DNA of 64,000 nt, taken from the NCBI GenBank assembly GCA_022496785.1, contig SNAP01000010.1, positions 1 to 64,000 of the forward strand, in the 5' to 3' direction. The translations under genes and the position numbers were made by a program. How positions within the stretch are numbered: the stretch's first letter is position 1; each line of letters begins with the position of its first letter. This document shows positions 1 through 9,355 of the stretch, piece by piece. The stretch is from Marinilabiliaceae bacterium JC040. Its GTDB lineage: Bacteria; Bacteroidota; Bacteroidia; Bacteroidales; Marinifilaceae. The notes below the pieces were generated by a model. The model saw only the letters and a program-made list of their open reading frames with translations. It did no database searches and was not told the DNA's origin.

Positions 1-233
1 AAAGAGTTGCTATTGCTAGAGCTGTTGTGGCTAACCCTAAATTAATTCTTGCAGATGAGCCTACTGGTAATCTAGATTCTAAAAATGGGGTTGAAGTTAT
101 GGAACTACTTAGCGAATTAAATAAAGAAGGTACTACTATCATTATGGTGACTCACTCACAAAGAGATGCCGATTTTGCTCATAGAACTATCAATTTATTT
201 GATGGTAAGGTACTTACTGAAATAACAAACTAA
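1..233 (+). CDS. ABC transporter ATP-binding protein, C-terminal part (MacB/LolD type)
   Basis: Partial gene cut by the left edge; the reading frame is open from base 3 to the TAA at 231-233. The visible part begins RVAIARA, the tail of the ABC signature segment, followed by the Walker B motif [12 protein letters not shown] and the H-loop in [20 protein letters not shown] is typical of the MacB/LolD/FtsE group, whose ATPases pair with FtsX-like permeases. The next gene, 9 nt downstream, encodes just such a permease, so the two probably form one transporter. The first in-frame start-like codon (GTG at 27) is internal and not the true start. Its substrate cannot be told. Confidence 0.93.
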   Translation, partial: RVAIARAVVANPKLILADEPTGNLDSKNGVEVMELLSELNKEGTTIIMVTHSQRDADFAHRTINLFDGKVLTEITN

Positions 234-242
234 AGTATAAGT

Positions 243-2564
243 ATGAATAATATAAAACACATATTCAGAACAATCTTTAGATATAAGATATCATCTTCTT
301 TGAACATCATCAGTCTGTTCATTGCATTCTGGGGTATCATTATCTTAGCTTTATTCATTTCTCATGAATTTAGCTATGATAATTTTCACAAGAATAAAGA
401 CGATATCTATATCTTTAAATTAAACAACGATCAGACTAACGTATGCGTTGGAATAAAAGAAATAATTCAAAAGAATGTTCCTGAAATTGAAAAGATTTCT
501 AATATAGAAGAAAGAAAGAATCTAAAAGTTCACAAATCAGGATTATCTATTAAGAATTCAGTTATATGTACTGGAATAATAGCTCAAAACGATCTACTTG
601 ATATTTTAGAATATGAATTTATAGAAGGAAATAAAACAGATGTTTTAAAAGAACCTAATACTGTTATTATATCGAATGAATTAAGAAAAAAATTATTTGG
701 TAATGAAAAAGCTTTAGGAAAGACTATTAAAATAGGCTATGGAAAAGCTAAAAAAATAAATGGTGTTTATAAAAAATTCACACAAAACTCATCTTTTAAT
801 TGTGATATATTAATTCCATTTCTTTTAAAGAATGATTGGACAGAGTGGAGTTATAGCATTATTATGAAGTTTAAAAAAAATTCAGATATTGATAATGCAA
901 AATCTATTCTTCTTAAACACAAAAGAATGGTAAGTATTCTTAAAGATCTAGAAGAAAGAGGAGGATTTAAAAACACTATTAGTTTTATGCCATTGAGCAA
1001 AGTTCACTTCTGTAACAGTTTTAAACTTCCAGGGGAAAATAAGATAAATATAAATATCATCTATGTATTAATTACTCTTCTTAGTTTATTAGCCATTATG
1101 AGTGCTATAAATTTCATAAATTTTTCTACATCTCAAGCACCATTAAGAGCTAAAGCACTTGCTATTCAACAAATATTTGGACTAAAAAAATGGAAGACTA
1201 AACTTATTATCATTTCTGAATCTATTTGTCTATCATTAATAGCTTTAGTTATATCATTGATTTTACATATTTCTTTCTACACTCAGATTCAAAATATATT
1301 TGAAATAAAGGGATTAAATATAAACGATAGACCTATTTATTATATAGTATTTATAATCTTTGCTATAATTTTTGGAATAATTGCAGGACTATATCCAGCA
1401 AAATATATAACATCTCCTCATCCTTCTCAAGCTGTAAAAGGAAAAACATATTTTACTAATAAAGGTAAATTTATTCGTAGTACTTTAATTATACTACAGT
1501 TTACTATTGTTCTTTCTCTTTTAATAATTTCTATAAGTATAAAGAAGCAAATTAATTTTTGGAATAATTTTGATACAGGGTTAAAAACTGAGAATATTGT
1601 TTATGCCACACTTACTAAGAATCTAAGAAAACATGATAAAGCTTTTGCTAGAGAATTATTGAAAAATAATAATATAATAGATTACACATATACTGCTTTT
1701 ACCCCTGGACAAATTTATATGAATTGGGGAATGAAAATAAAAGGTAAGAAAGTATCCTTTACTGTTTGGCCTGTAGATGAACGATTTCTTAATTTCTTTG
1801 ATATAAAAATAATAAAAGGAAGAAACTTTATTTCTGAAGAAGCAGACAGTAAAAAATTCTTAGCAAATAAAAAGGCTGTAGATACTTATAATTGGAATAA
1901 TATTTCTGAAATATATATTGATGACTTTAACAAAAAGCAAGGTATTGTTGGTGTTTGCAATAATTTCAATTTCGACAATCTAAAAAATCCTATTAAACCT
2001 ATGCTATTTTGGTTTAATAGCGAAATTAAAAACTATATTCTACTAAAAACCAATAAATGTAACTATAAAGAATTATTCTCTTTTATACAGAAAACTGCAG
2101 AAAAATTCGATAATGAAAATAGTATCAACTATAATTTCTTAGATACAAAACTGCAAAAACTATATAAAGAAGAAGAAAAGACTGGTACTTTCATTCAGTT
2201 TGTGGCTTTATGGACTATCCTACTTGCTATTACAGGACTTTTAGGACTTATTATCTTTATTTCTAGAGATAGAATGAAAGAAATTAGTATTAGAAAAGTT
2301 AATGGTGCTTCTACTAAAGAAATTATTAGACTTCTTAATAATGTTTACCTTAAGTGGCTAGGTATTGCTTTTGTAATTGCTGTTCCTATCTCTTATTTAT
2401 GCGTAAAAGAATGGCTAAGTTCTTATACTTACAAAACTGAAATCTCGTGGTGGATTTTTGCTCTAGCTGGTGCTATTGTTCTTATAATTACTATTTGTTC
2501 AACTAGTTATATTAATTATAAAGCAGCTAGCGTGAATCCTATTAAAAATCTTAAAGATGAATAA
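243..2564 (+). CDS. FtsX-like ABC transporter permease (MacB-type, duplicated)
   Basis: 773-residue inner-membrane permease. One membrane segment lies near residues 16-40, followed by a periplasmic MacB_PCD-like stretch to about 270, then three segments (about 277-390) forming the first FtsX domain. A second half starts with a segment near 424-445 and ends with three more (about 655-765). This eight-segment duplicated form is common in Bacteroidota and is usually annotated as an ABC transporter permease of the MacB family. It follows the ATPase by 9 nt. Many relatives are linked to antimicrobial peptide or lipoprotein transport, but the substrate here is unknown. A hairpin terminator follows at 2610-2643. 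Confidence 0.9.
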   Translation: MNNIKHIFRTIFRYKISSSLNIISLFIAFWGIIILALFISHEFSYDNFHKNKDDIYIFKLNNDQTNVCVGIKEIIQKNVPEIEKISNIEERKNLKVHKSGLSIKNSVICTGIIAQNDLLDILEYEFIEGNKTDVLKEPNTVIISNELRKKLFGNEKALGKTIKIGYGKAKKINGVYKKFTQNSSFNCDILIPFLLKNDWTEWSYSIIMKFKKNSDIDNAKSILLKHKRMVSILKDLEERGGFKNTISFMPLSKVHFCNSFKLPGENKININIIYVLITLLSLLAIMSAINFINFSTSQAPLRAKALAIQQIFGLKKWKTKLIIISESICLSLIALVISLILHISFYTQIQNIFEIKGLNINDRPIYYIVFIIFAIIFGIIAGLYPAKYITSPHPSQAVKGKTYFTNKGKFIRSTLIILQFTIVLSLLIISISIKKQINFWNNFDTGLKTENIVYATLTKNLRKHDKAFARELLKNNNIIDYTYTAFTPGQIYMNWGMKIKGKKVSFTVWPVDERFLNFFDIKIIKGRNFISEEADSKKFLANKKAVDTYNWNNISEIYIDDFNKKQGIVGVCNNFNFDNLKNPIKPMLFWFNSEIKNYILLKTNKCNYKELFSFIQKTAEKFDNENSINYNFLDTKLQKLYKEEEKTGTFIQFVALWTILLAITGLLGLIIFISRDRMKEISIRKVNGASTKEIIRLLNNVYLKWLGIAFVIAVPISYLCVKEWLSSYTYKTEISWWIFALAGAIVLIITICSTSYINYKAASVNPIKNLKDE

Positions 2565-2609
2565 TATCGTTTCCTAAAATATTAATACTTGATTTATTCT
2601 ATCTCACTA

Positions 2610-2643
2610 GAGGATATTCCTTATTTGGAATATCCTCTTTTTC
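2610..2643 (+). terminator. Rho-independent terminator after the FtsX permease
   Basis: A perfect 11-bp inverted repeat (gaggatattcc / ggaatatcctc) with a 6-base loop is followed directly by a T-run. It sits 46 nt after the permease stop codon. Confidence 0.9.
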
Positions 2644-2689
2644 TATCTTACCCTCCCCCTATTTCATCCATCAATTCAACATCCTTTCT

Positions 2690-2755
2690 CCATGGTTTGT
2701 TCAACATAGATTGGAGTAACCATGGACAAAGGATGGACAAACCATGGACAAAGTA
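2690..2755. repeat. Short direct and inverted repeats around atggacaaa
   Basis: The 9-mer atggacaaa occurs three times (2722, 2733 and 2743), spaced 11 and 10 bases apart. The 11-mer ccatggtttgt at 2690-2700 is the exact reverse complement of acaaaccatgg at 2737-2747. The stretch is richer in G+C than the DNA around it. Function unknown; it could be a remnant of an intergenic repeat family. Confidence 0.6.
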
Positions 2756-2840
2756 CGGAGATGCTACCTATTTGAATAGGAAAAAACACCTCTCATTATA
2801 TATAATGTCTTTTCATAAAAGATATACCATAATATCACTA

Positions 2841-2871
2841 TTGTAGACCAACCCTCCCAAGTATAGCTTTG
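2841..2871 (+). promoter_or_regulatory. Putative Bacteroidota-type promoter of tetR
   Basis: TTG at 2841-2843, a 20-base spacer and TAGCTTTG at 2864-2871 match the TTG-N19/21-TAnnTTTG consensus. Transcription would start near 2877, about 30 bases before the ATG. Confidence 0.6.
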
Positions 2872-2885
2872 TAGTAGAAATTTAA

Positions 2886-2896
2886 GAACACTGTTC
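2886..2896. promoter_or_regulatory. Candidate TetR operator (palindrome)
   Basis: The perfect palindrome gaaca-c-tgttc lies between the predicted transcription start and the TetR start codon, 9 bases upstream of the ATG. TetR proteins normally bind such palindromes to repress their own operon. The assignment rests on position and symmetry only. Confidence 0.45.
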
Positions 2897-2905
2897 ACTA
2901 TTATT

Positions 2906-3520
2906 ATGCAGAAACAAAAAGAGAACATAAGACAAAGACTTCTTGATGTAGCAAAGAAAGAATTCACAAAGAATGGATACAAAGAAACATCGATGAGAGC
3001 AATAGCCTCTAAGTCGGATATATGCCTTAGCAATATCTACAACTATTTTAGAAACAAAGATGAACTATTCAAAACAGTTTTAGATCCCTTATTACAGGCT
3101 TTTGAAGATGTTCTAATAGAACATAACGATGATATACACATATCAATGGAAGCTTTTATAAATCTTGAATATCAAGAAAAACAAGCTTTATCAATTATTA
3201 AACTAGTAAAGAAATACAATAAGGAGTTAAAACTTCTATTTCTAAAATCTACTGGTTCTTCATTAGAAAATTTTAGGGAAGATTTTATAAAGCAACAAAC
3301 AATAACAGGTAAAGAATATATAAAACGTTTCAAAGAGAAATATCCTTATTGTAACGATAATATCTCTGAAACTTTTATTAGAACCACATGTGCCTTGTGG
3401 TTAACAATTATCTCTGAAATAATCAGTAACGACAAATTAAACAATAAGGAAATGATGACTTTCCTAAATGAATATGTGCAATTCTGTACTGCTGGTTGGA
3501 AATCACTTATGGGTGTATAA
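2906..3520 (+). CDS. TetR/AcrR family transcriptional regulator
   Basis: 204 residues, the usual size for the family. The N-terminal part (about 7-55) is a TetR DNA-binding domain: RQRLLDVAKKEFTKNGYKET, then SMRAIASKSDICLSNIYNYF as the helix-turn-helix, and RNKDELF. The C-terminal ligand-binding domain is not recognisable as any named subfamily. It is followed after 18 nt by two ABC half-transporter genes on the same strand, which it very likely controls. A promoter and a palindrome in its leader suggest autoregulation. The inducer is unknown. Confidence 0.93.
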   Translation: MQKQKENIRQRLLDVAKKEFTKNGYKETSMRAIASKSDICLSNIYNYFRNKDELFKTVLDPLLQAFEDVLIEHNDDIHISMEAFINLEYQEKQALSIIKLVKKYNKELKLLFLKSTGSSLENFREDFIKQQTITGKEYIKRFKEKYPYCNDNISETFIRTTCALWLTIISEIISNDKLNNKEMMTFLNEYVQFCTAGWKSLMGV

Positions 3521-3538
3521 CAAATAAAATATCATAAA

Positions 3539-5290
3539 ATGAATACATTATTCAAACTTCAAAAGTACATGGGTAAACGAAAATTACTACTACCATGTTC
3601 TTTAATCATTTCGGGGATTAGCAATCTCCTTGCCATTTTACCTTTAATTTTTATTTGGCTTATTATTAAAGCCTTATGGAATAATCAAGATATTGCAGAT
3701 CCTCTTCTTCTAGAACAATATGCTATTTGGGCTGTTGTTTGTGCAATAGCTAGTGTTCTTCTTTATTTTTTAGCTCTTACATGCTCGCATTTAGCAGCTT
3801 TTAAAGCAGAAGTTAATATTAGAAAATACTCTATGAATAAGATTATTAAAATGCCTATTGGCTTCTTTGATAATCATACTAGTGGAAATATTAGAAAGAT
3901 TATTGATGAGAATGCTTCTATTACTCATACTTTCTTAGCTCATCAAATGCCCGACTTGGCTGGTACTATTCTTATGCCAATAGTAGCTTTTCTACTGTTC
4001 TTTATTATAGATTGGAAATTAGGTCTGGCTTGTATGATTCCTCTTTTAGTTTCTATGTTTTTGATGAGTAAAATGATGAATAAAAAAGGTCAAGAATTAA
4101 TGAATTCATATATGACTTCTCTAGAAGATATGAATACTGAAGCTGTTGAATATGTTAGAGGTATTCCTATCGTAAAGGTTTTTCAACAAACAATATACTC
4201 TTTCAAAAATTTCTATAATAGCATTATGCAGTACAAAAAGATGGTTACAAATTATAGCGATATATGTGAAAAACCTATGTCGGCTTATGTTACTGTAATT
4301 AATTCCTTTTCTTTCTTTTTAGTACCAACAGCAATTATAATAATATCTTATGGTGGAAACACTAGCACAACTATAATAAACTGTTTATTATATCTTGTTG
4401 TCTCTCCTATTTTCTCTCAATGTGTAATGCGAAGTATGTATATTTTTCAAGCATTAAATCAAGCACAAGAGGCTATTGATAGAGTTGAAGATCTTACCAA
4501 AACAAATGAAATTCAGGATCCTAAAGAACCAATTATTCCTACTAAGAATGATATTGAATTTAAAGATGTTACTTTCTATTATGAAGGTGCAGATAAACCT
4601 GCAATAGAGAATATTAATCTTCAAATTAAAGAAGGTGAAACTATTGCTCTTGTGGGGGAATCTGGAAGTGGGAAGACTACTATTGCACGACTTATTCCAC
4701 GATTCTGGGATACAACTAAAGGATCTGTCTGTATTGGTGATGTGAATATTAAACAAATGAATAAGAAAGATTTAATGAGTAGTATCTCGTTTGTTTTTCA
4801 AAATGCCAAACTATTTAGTACTAGCATCTACGAAAATATTCTATTTGGAAATCCTAAAGCTAGTAGAGAAGATATTGAAAAAGCTATAGATTTAGCTCAA
4901 TGTAGAGACATAATTGATAAACTACCTAATGGTTTGGATACTGTTATTGGAACTCACGGTACTTATCTTTCAGGAGGAGAACAACAAAGAATTGCAATTG
5001 CTAGAGCAATATTAAAAGATGCTCCTATTGTTATTCTTGATGAAGCAACTGCTTTTGCAGATCCTGATAACGAAGAACTTATAAGACAAGCTTTAGAGAA
5101 ACTAATGGAAAATAAAACAGTCCTTATTATTGCTCACAGATTGTCAATTGTTCAAAATGTAGATTGCATTTACGTTATGAAGTCGGGTAATATAATTGAA
5201 AGTGGTAAACACAACGATCTTATAGAGAAGAAAGAAGTTTACTATCATATGTGGAACGAATACAAAAAAGCTATATCATGGACACTTTAA
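3539..5290 (+). CDS. ABC transporter, fused permease/ATP-binding half-transporter (first subunit)
   Basis: 583 residues: six membrane helices of a type I ABC exporter fold (about 15-300), then a nucleotide-binding domain. Walker A GESGSGKTT lies near residue 372, the signature LSGGEQQRI near 476, Walker B IVILDEAT near 497 and the H-loop AHRLS near 531. It is the first of two overlapping half-transporters behind a TetR gene, an arrangement expected for a heterodimer. The pairing is reminiscent of YbtP/YbtQ and IrtA/IrtB siderophore importers but equally of drug exporters; the sequence alone does not decide. The end overlaps the next gene. Confidence 0.92.
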   Translation: MNTLFKLQKYMGKRKLLLPCSLIISGISNLLAILPLIFIWLIIKALWNNQDIADPLLLEQYAIWAVVCAIASVLLYFLALTCSHLAAFKAEVNIRKYSMNKIIKMPIGFFDNHTSGNIRKIIDENASITHTFLAHQMPDLAGTILMPIVAFLLFFIIDWKLGLACMIPLLVSMFLMSKMMNKKGQELMNSYMTSLEDMNTEAVEYVRGIPIVKVFQQTIYSFKNFYNSIMQYKKMVTNYSDICEKPMSAYVTVINSFSFFLVPTAIIIISYGGNTSTTIINCLLYLVVSPIFSQCVMRSMYIFQALNQAQEAIDRVEDLTKTNEIQDPKEPIIPTKNDIEFKDVTFYYEGADKPAIENINLQIKEGETIALVGESGSGKTTIARLIPRFWDTTKGSVCIGDVNIKQMNKKDLMSSISFVFQNAKLFSTSIYENILFGNPKASREDIEKAIDLAQCRDIIDKLPNGLDTVIGTHGTYLSGGEQQRIAIARAILKDAPIVILDEATAFADPDNEELIRQALEKLMENKTVLIIAHRLSIVQNVDCIYVMKSGNIIESGKHNDLIEKKEVYYHMWNEYKKAISWTL

Positions 5291-6900
5291 AATATTTACA
5301 AAAAAGATTTGCTCTTTCAAAAGCAGGAGCTAAAAGTTTTATTATAGGAGTTGTAGCTTGCTCACTTCTTAACTTGTGCCTAATGCTACCAGCAATATAT
5401 ATTTTCTTATTCTTAAAAGATAATAATTACAGTTTAGTATATTATATACTTATTGGACTTGTATTTATGGTAATAATGTATTTTGCATCGGTATTTCAAT
5501 ACAGGTCGGTATATACCTCAGTCTATCACGAGAGTGCTATTAGAAGAATTAAATTGGCTGAAACTTTAAGAAAACTTCCACTTTCATTCTTTGGTAAGAA
5601 AGACCTATCCGATTTGACTTCTACAATTATGGAAGATTGTACTCAACTAGAGCACACATTTTCTCATGCAGTTCCTCAACTTTTTGCTTCTGCATTCACT
5701 ATTTGTCTTATGGCTGTTGGTTTGTTTATCTTTAATTGGCAATTGTCACTAGCTCTTTTCTGGGTAATCCCTTGCGCTGTATTAATACTTGTGCTTTCAA
5801 AGAAATATCTTAATAAAGAAAACTCAAAAGAATATATTGCTAAAAGAAGTGTAAGTAATAATATTCAAGAGGGATTGGAAACCATTCAAGATATAAAAGC
5901 CTATAATCTTGATGAACAATATCTTTCAACATTAAACTCTAGTCTCGACAATTATCTTAAACATCTTACAAAGACTGAACTTGTGGCTGGTACTTTTGTA
6001 AATTCTTCTGTTTCTTTCTTAAAATTAGGTCTTGCAAGTGTTATTCTTGTTGGATTACATTTAGTTATTCAATCGGAAATATCACTGTTCACTTATATTA
6101 TTTTCTTAGTACTTGGTACAAGAATTTATGAACCAGTGATTGAAGTTTTTAACAATTTAGCTGCTCTATACTATCTTGATGTTAGGATTAAACGAATTAC
6201 AGATATGGAATCTATGAAGATTCAAACAGGGAAAAAAGAATTTAATCCAAAGAATTACGATATTGAATTTAAAGATGTTGACTTTTCTTACGAAAAGAAT
6301 CAGCAGGTGATTAAGAATCTTTCGTTTATAGCTAAACAAGGAGAAATTACAGCTTTAGTAGGACCTTCTGGAGGAGGTAAAAGTACTGTTGCAAAACTTG
6401 CTGCTCGATTCTGGGATATCGATTCAGGTAAGATTCTTTTAGGTGGTGTTGATATTAGCACTATAGACCCTGAAGCTATATTAAAATACTTTTCAATGGT
6501 TTTCCAAGATGTGGTGCTATTTAATACTAGTGTTCGCGACAATATTAAAATGGGTAATAAAAATGCAAGTGATGAAGATGTAGAAAAAGTATGTAAACTT
6601 TCTAGATGTCACGAATTTATTATGAAACTACCTAATGGATACGATACTGTAATTAGTGAAAACGGTGATTCTCTATCAGGAGGTGAACGTCAAAGAATCT
6701 CTATTGCTAGAGCTCTTTTAAAAGATGCTCCTATTATTCTTCTAGACGAAGCTACAGCTTCTATTGATGTTGATAATGAGACTAAAATTCAAGAAGGTTT
6801 GTCGAGATTGATTAAGAATAAAACAGTTTTGGTGATAGCTCATAGAACTAGAACTATAGAAAACGCAAATAAGATTATTAAAATTGGAGCAATTAACTAA
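5278..6900 (+). CDS. ABC transporter, fused permease/ATP-binding half-transporter (second subunit)
   Basis: 540 residues from the chosen ATG at 5278. An upstream ATG at 5251 would add nine residues and lengthen the overlap from 13 to 40 nt. The start at 5278 gives MDTLKYLQKRF, resembling the start MNTLFKLQKYM of the partner. Membrane domain about 10-290, Walker A GPSGGGKST near 361, signature LSGGERQRI near 465, Walker B IILLDEAT near 486. Translational coupling with the first half-transporter supports a heterodimer. The protein ends shortly after the H-loop region, without the longer tail of many homologues. Substrate unknown. Confidence 0.9.
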   Translation: MDTLKYLQKRFALSKAGAKSFIIGVVACSLLNLCLMLPAIYIFLFLKDNNYSLVYYILIGLVFMVIMYFASVFQYRSVYTSVYHESAIRRIKLAETLRKLPLSFFGKKDLSDLTSTIMEDCTQLEHTFSHAVPQLFASAFTICLMAVGLFIFNWQLSLALFWVIPCAVLILVLSKKYLNKENSKEYIAKRSVSNNIQEGLETIQDIKAYNLDEQYLSTLNSSLDNYLKHLTKTELVAGTFVNSSVSFLKLGLASVILVGLHLVIQSEISLFTYIIFLVLGTRIYEPVIEVFNNLAALYYLDVRIKRITDMESMKIQTGKKEFNPKNYDIEFKDVDFSYEKNQQVIKNLSFIAKQGEITALVGPSGGGKSTVAKLAARFWDIDSGKILLGGVDISTIDPEAILKYFSMVFQDVVLFNTSVRDNIKMGNKNASDEDVEKVCKLSRCHEFIMKLPNGYDTVISENGDSLSGGERQRISIARALLKDAPIILLDEATASIDVDNETKIQEGLSRLIKNKTVLVIAHRTRTIENANKIIKIGAIN

Positions 6901-7185
6901 TTGACATATTTCATAGTTTGATTTTATAAAACACTATTAAAGAGAAGAGGACTAATTCTTTTATCTATAATATCTCTGAATTCAAATAATATTTTAAGGA
7001 GTATATTATAATAAATAAGTTCTCTTCTTATTTATTATTAACATCCTATATCTATATAGTTATATTCAATAATATTAAGTCAGTTATTCATATTTATATA
7101 ATTAATATGAATCAACACAAAGAATATATACAACAATAACAATTTTATAATGATTATAAATACATCTTTAATATAAGTGTTTATC
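6901..7185. other. A+T-rich intergenic region with two small palindromes
   Basis: No gene is visible. Two perfect inverted repeats stand out: 7009-7019/7027-7037 (11-bp arms, 7-base loop) and 7086-7094/7104-7112 (9-bp arms). Both consist almost wholly of A and T and no T-run follows, so they are weak terminator candidates for the ABC operon at best. Confidence 0.45.
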
Positions 7186-7216
7186 TTGTAATTTAGGGTA
7201 TTAAAATTTATTTTTG
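7186..7216 (+). promoter_or_regulatory. Putative Bacteroidota-type promoter of the S41 peptidase gene
   Basis: TTG at 7186-7188, a 20-base spacer and TATTTTTG at 7209-7216, 25 bases before the ATG. Confidence 0.65.
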
Positions 7217-7241
7217 TTGAATAACAAAAAAATAATATCAT

Positions 7242-8585
7242 ATGAAATTAAAAAGAATCGTACTTATCTTTACTATACTAGTAATTAGTTATAGTAATTT
7301 GTTCTCTCAGAAAATCAGTAAAGAAGATAAACTATATTATTATAGTATGCTTTGGAGCGAAATGAAATATAATTTTGCTCATATAGATAAAATTGATTTT
7401 AATATTGACAGTCTTTATAAATCTAATATTAAGAAAGTTCTAAACACAAAAACAGATTTAGAATATTATAAACTATTGAATAGATTTATAGCAAAATTTA
7501 AAGATGGACATACTGAAATCTATTACCAAGGTATATTTAGAAACAAATTTAAATATGCGCCTTTAGCATTAAAAGATTTCAGAGGAGAGATTTATCTTGT
7601 TGCGTATAAAAAGACTAAAGCTTTACCCGATGATAGCTTTGTAGGATCGAAAGTTATTAAAATTAATGGTATGGACCCTATGGAGTTTATTAAAAAGAAT
7701 ATATATCCTTATATTTCTGCATCTACAGAAGGTAACCGTTTTAAACAAGCTGTAAGTCAGATTAATTACACTCTATACTCTAAAACAATAAGTCTAGAGA
7801 ATAAACAGCATAAAACAAAAAAAATTGAACTAGACAAATGTATCTCTAATCCAAAAGATAAGAAGATTATTGGAAAATATATACCTATAAAGAATTTTGA
7901 ATATAAGAAATTTGGAGATATAGCTTATATAAAAATTAGAAATTTCAATAATAGCCCTAGATTGATAAATTTCTTAAAAAAATATTTAGGAACTTTAGTT
8001 AAAAGTAAAGCAGTAATTATTGATTTAAGAGATAATACAGGAGGAGATTCTTCTATTTCAACTAATTTAGGGGCGTATTTTAGAATTGGAGATGAATTTG
8101 TTAGAAATCTATATACTACAAGAATTTCAAATGCATATAAAAAATCACAAGGAAATTATATTACAAAATATAAAGATTTCTTTGAATCTAAAGCATACTC
8201 TCGTATACTATCTGATACAACTATCTTTCAAAAGAATTATCAAAGATTTACATGTCCATGCTGTATATTAGTAAACCAAAACACATATTCAGCAGGAGAA
8301 GATATGCTAATTTCACTATATTATTTAAAAGGAAGACCTACTATTATTGGAAACGAAACTGCAGGAAGTACAGGTGCACCTCTTGTATTACCTAAATTTC
8401 CATTAGGAGCTTATGTTAGAATATGTACTAAAAAGCAATTTTACCCTCATTCAAGGGTTGAATTTCACGGCAAAGGAGTTACTCCAGATATTATAGTAAA
8501 TCCAAGTATTGAAGATTATTTTTCAGATAAAGACCCATATATTGAAAAAGCAATAGAGGTGTTAAAGAAAAAAATGAAAAAATAA
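7242..8585 (+). CDS. S41 family peptidase, exported
   Basis: 447 residues with a signal peptide of about 22 residues ending SNLFSQ. The N-terminal part is helical, as in tricorn-core/CtpA relatives. The catalytic domain shows AVIIDLRDNTGGD followed by NTYSAGEDM with the expected nucleophile Ser350, then GNETAGSTGAPLVLP. The fold is that of tail-specific serine proteases, which cleave near protein C-termini, but no clear PDZ domain is seen. It probably acts in the periplasm or on the cell surface. It stands alone, with its own promoter and terminator. Paralogues of this kind are frequent in Bacteroidota and their substrates are mostly unknown. Confidence 0.88.
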   Translation: MKLKRIVLIFTILVISYSNLFSQKISKEDKLYYYSMLWSEMKYNFAHIDKIDFNIDSLYKSNIKKVLNTKTDLEYYKLLNRFIAKFKDGHTEIYYQGIFRNKFKYAPLALKDFRGEIYLVAYKKTKALPDDSFVGSKVIKINGMDPMEFIKKNIYPYISASTEGNRFKQAVSQINYTLYSKTISLENKQHKTKKIELDKCISNPKDKKIIGKYIPIKNFEYKKFGDIAYIKIRNFNNSPRLINFLKKYLGTLVKSKAVIIDLRDNTGGDSSISTNLGAYFRIGDEFVRNLYTTRISNAYKKSQGNYITKYKDFFESKAYSRILSDTTIFQKNYQRFTCPCCILVNQNTYSAGEDMLISLYYLKGRPTIIGNETAGSTGAPLVLPKFPLGAYVRICTKKQFYPHSRVEFHGKGVTPDIIVNPSIEDYFSDKDPYIEKAIEVLKKKMKK

Positions 8586-8593
8586 TGATAAAT

Positions 8594-8666
8594 AAAACAC
8601 CCCAAATTTTATTATACAGACTATTAAAATGCATGTAATAAATAAAATATGGGGTGTGTTTTTTTA
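8594..8666 (+). terminator. Terminator between convergent genes
   Basis: Long imperfect inverted repeat: acaccccaaatttta (from 8597) pairs with taaaatatggggtgt (8643-8657), with a long loop, and a T-run follows on the plus strand. A-rich DNA on the left side means it may also serve the convergent gph-like gene. Confidence 0.75.
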
Positions 8667-8706
8667 ATATAGAAATCAATTCTAATATTAAAAGAAATGT
8701 ATTCTA

Positions 8707-9354
8707 TTATAAATATTTAAGAATTTCTTCTGGTTTATCAACAATAGCCTTAGCATTATTCTCAGCTAATTCTTCTCTAGAACGGAATCCCCAAGTTACA
8801 CCAATACCAAAAAGATTAGCATTTTCAGCTGTTTGCATATCAACACCAGAATCTCCAATATATAGAACCTCATCCTTTTTTAAATCTAAAGAAGATAGTA
8901 TGTGTTCAACTCCTTTAGTTTCAGGCTTACGAGGAATATCTCCTCCTTCTCCTAAAATAAAATCGAATTTCCATTCTTTTAAAAGACTTGCTCCCACTTT
9001 TTGAGTTAAACGATTAGTCTTATTAGATAAAACTGCAAGTTTTAAACCTTTATCCTTCAGACTTGTTAATAAGTCTGATATACCAGGATATAAACACGAT
9101 TTATTTACACAATTATCGGCATAAGTGTTCATCAATTCTTCAAATATAGCTTCAAATTTTTCTCCTTTCTGATAAGCATCTCCTAATGCTCTTTCACAAA
9201 GTTTTCTTAAACCATTACCAACAAAAACTTTATAAGTTTCATAATCGTAAGTTTTAAGATTATGAGCTTCTAAAACTTTGTTCATTGAATCAGCAATATC
9301 CTCTATAGAATATACTAATGTTCCATCTAAATCGAAAACAAGTCCTTTTTTCAT
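8707..9354 (-). CDS. gph: HAD family hydrolase, phosphoglycolate phosphatase-like
   Basis: 215 residues, the typical Gph/YjjG size. HAD motif I is FDLDGTLVYS near residue 8, motif II LAVLSNKTN near 110, the motif III lysine in PRKPETKGVE, and motif IV YIGDSGVDMQTA near 166. The cap domain after motif I is of the C1 helical type. Phosphoglycolate phosphatase is the usual annotation for this pattern in Bacteroidota, but HAD substrate specificity cannot be read from motifs. It follows the BPL-N lipoprotein gene by one base on the same strand, so the two are probably co-transcribed. Confidence 0.85.
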   Translation of the reverse strand: MKKGLVFDLDGTLVYSIEDIADSMNKVLEAHNLKTYDYETYKVFVGNGLRKLCERALGDAYQKGEKFEAIFEELMNTYADNCVNKSCLYPGISDLLTSLKDKGLKLAVLSNKTNRLTQKVGASLLKEWKFDFILGEGGDIPRKPETKGVEHILSSLDLKKDEVLYIGDSGVDMQTAENANLFGIGVTWGFRSREELAENNAKAIVDKPEEILKYL

Positions 9355-9355
9355 A

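Larger units (their letters stand above)
2644..2905. other. Intergenic region with short repeats and the tetR promoter
   Basis: Together with the terminator this makes a 341-base gap between the permease and the TetR gene. It holds a cluster of short direct and inverted repeats (2690-2755), a likely promoter (2841-2871) and a palindrome just before the TetR start (2886-2896). ORFs of 85 and 89 codons cross it on opposite strands, but neither resembles a protein and one runs through the terminator, so I treat the region as non-coding. Confidence 0.6.

Noticed and set aside
2589-2846. 85-codon plus-strand ORF between the permease and tetR
   Set aside because: It runs straight through a strong terminator and a repeat cluster and has no protein-like features.
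2764-3033. 89-codon minus-strand ORF at the tetR start
   Set aside because: It lies opposite the helix-turn-helix region of tetR and is most likely a shadow frame; cysteine and phenylalanine runs reflect the complement of lysine-rich coding DNA.
7009-7112. Terminator of the ABC half-transporter operon
   Set aside because: The two palindromes are almost pure A+T with no T-run after them, so they are noted only as inverted repeats.
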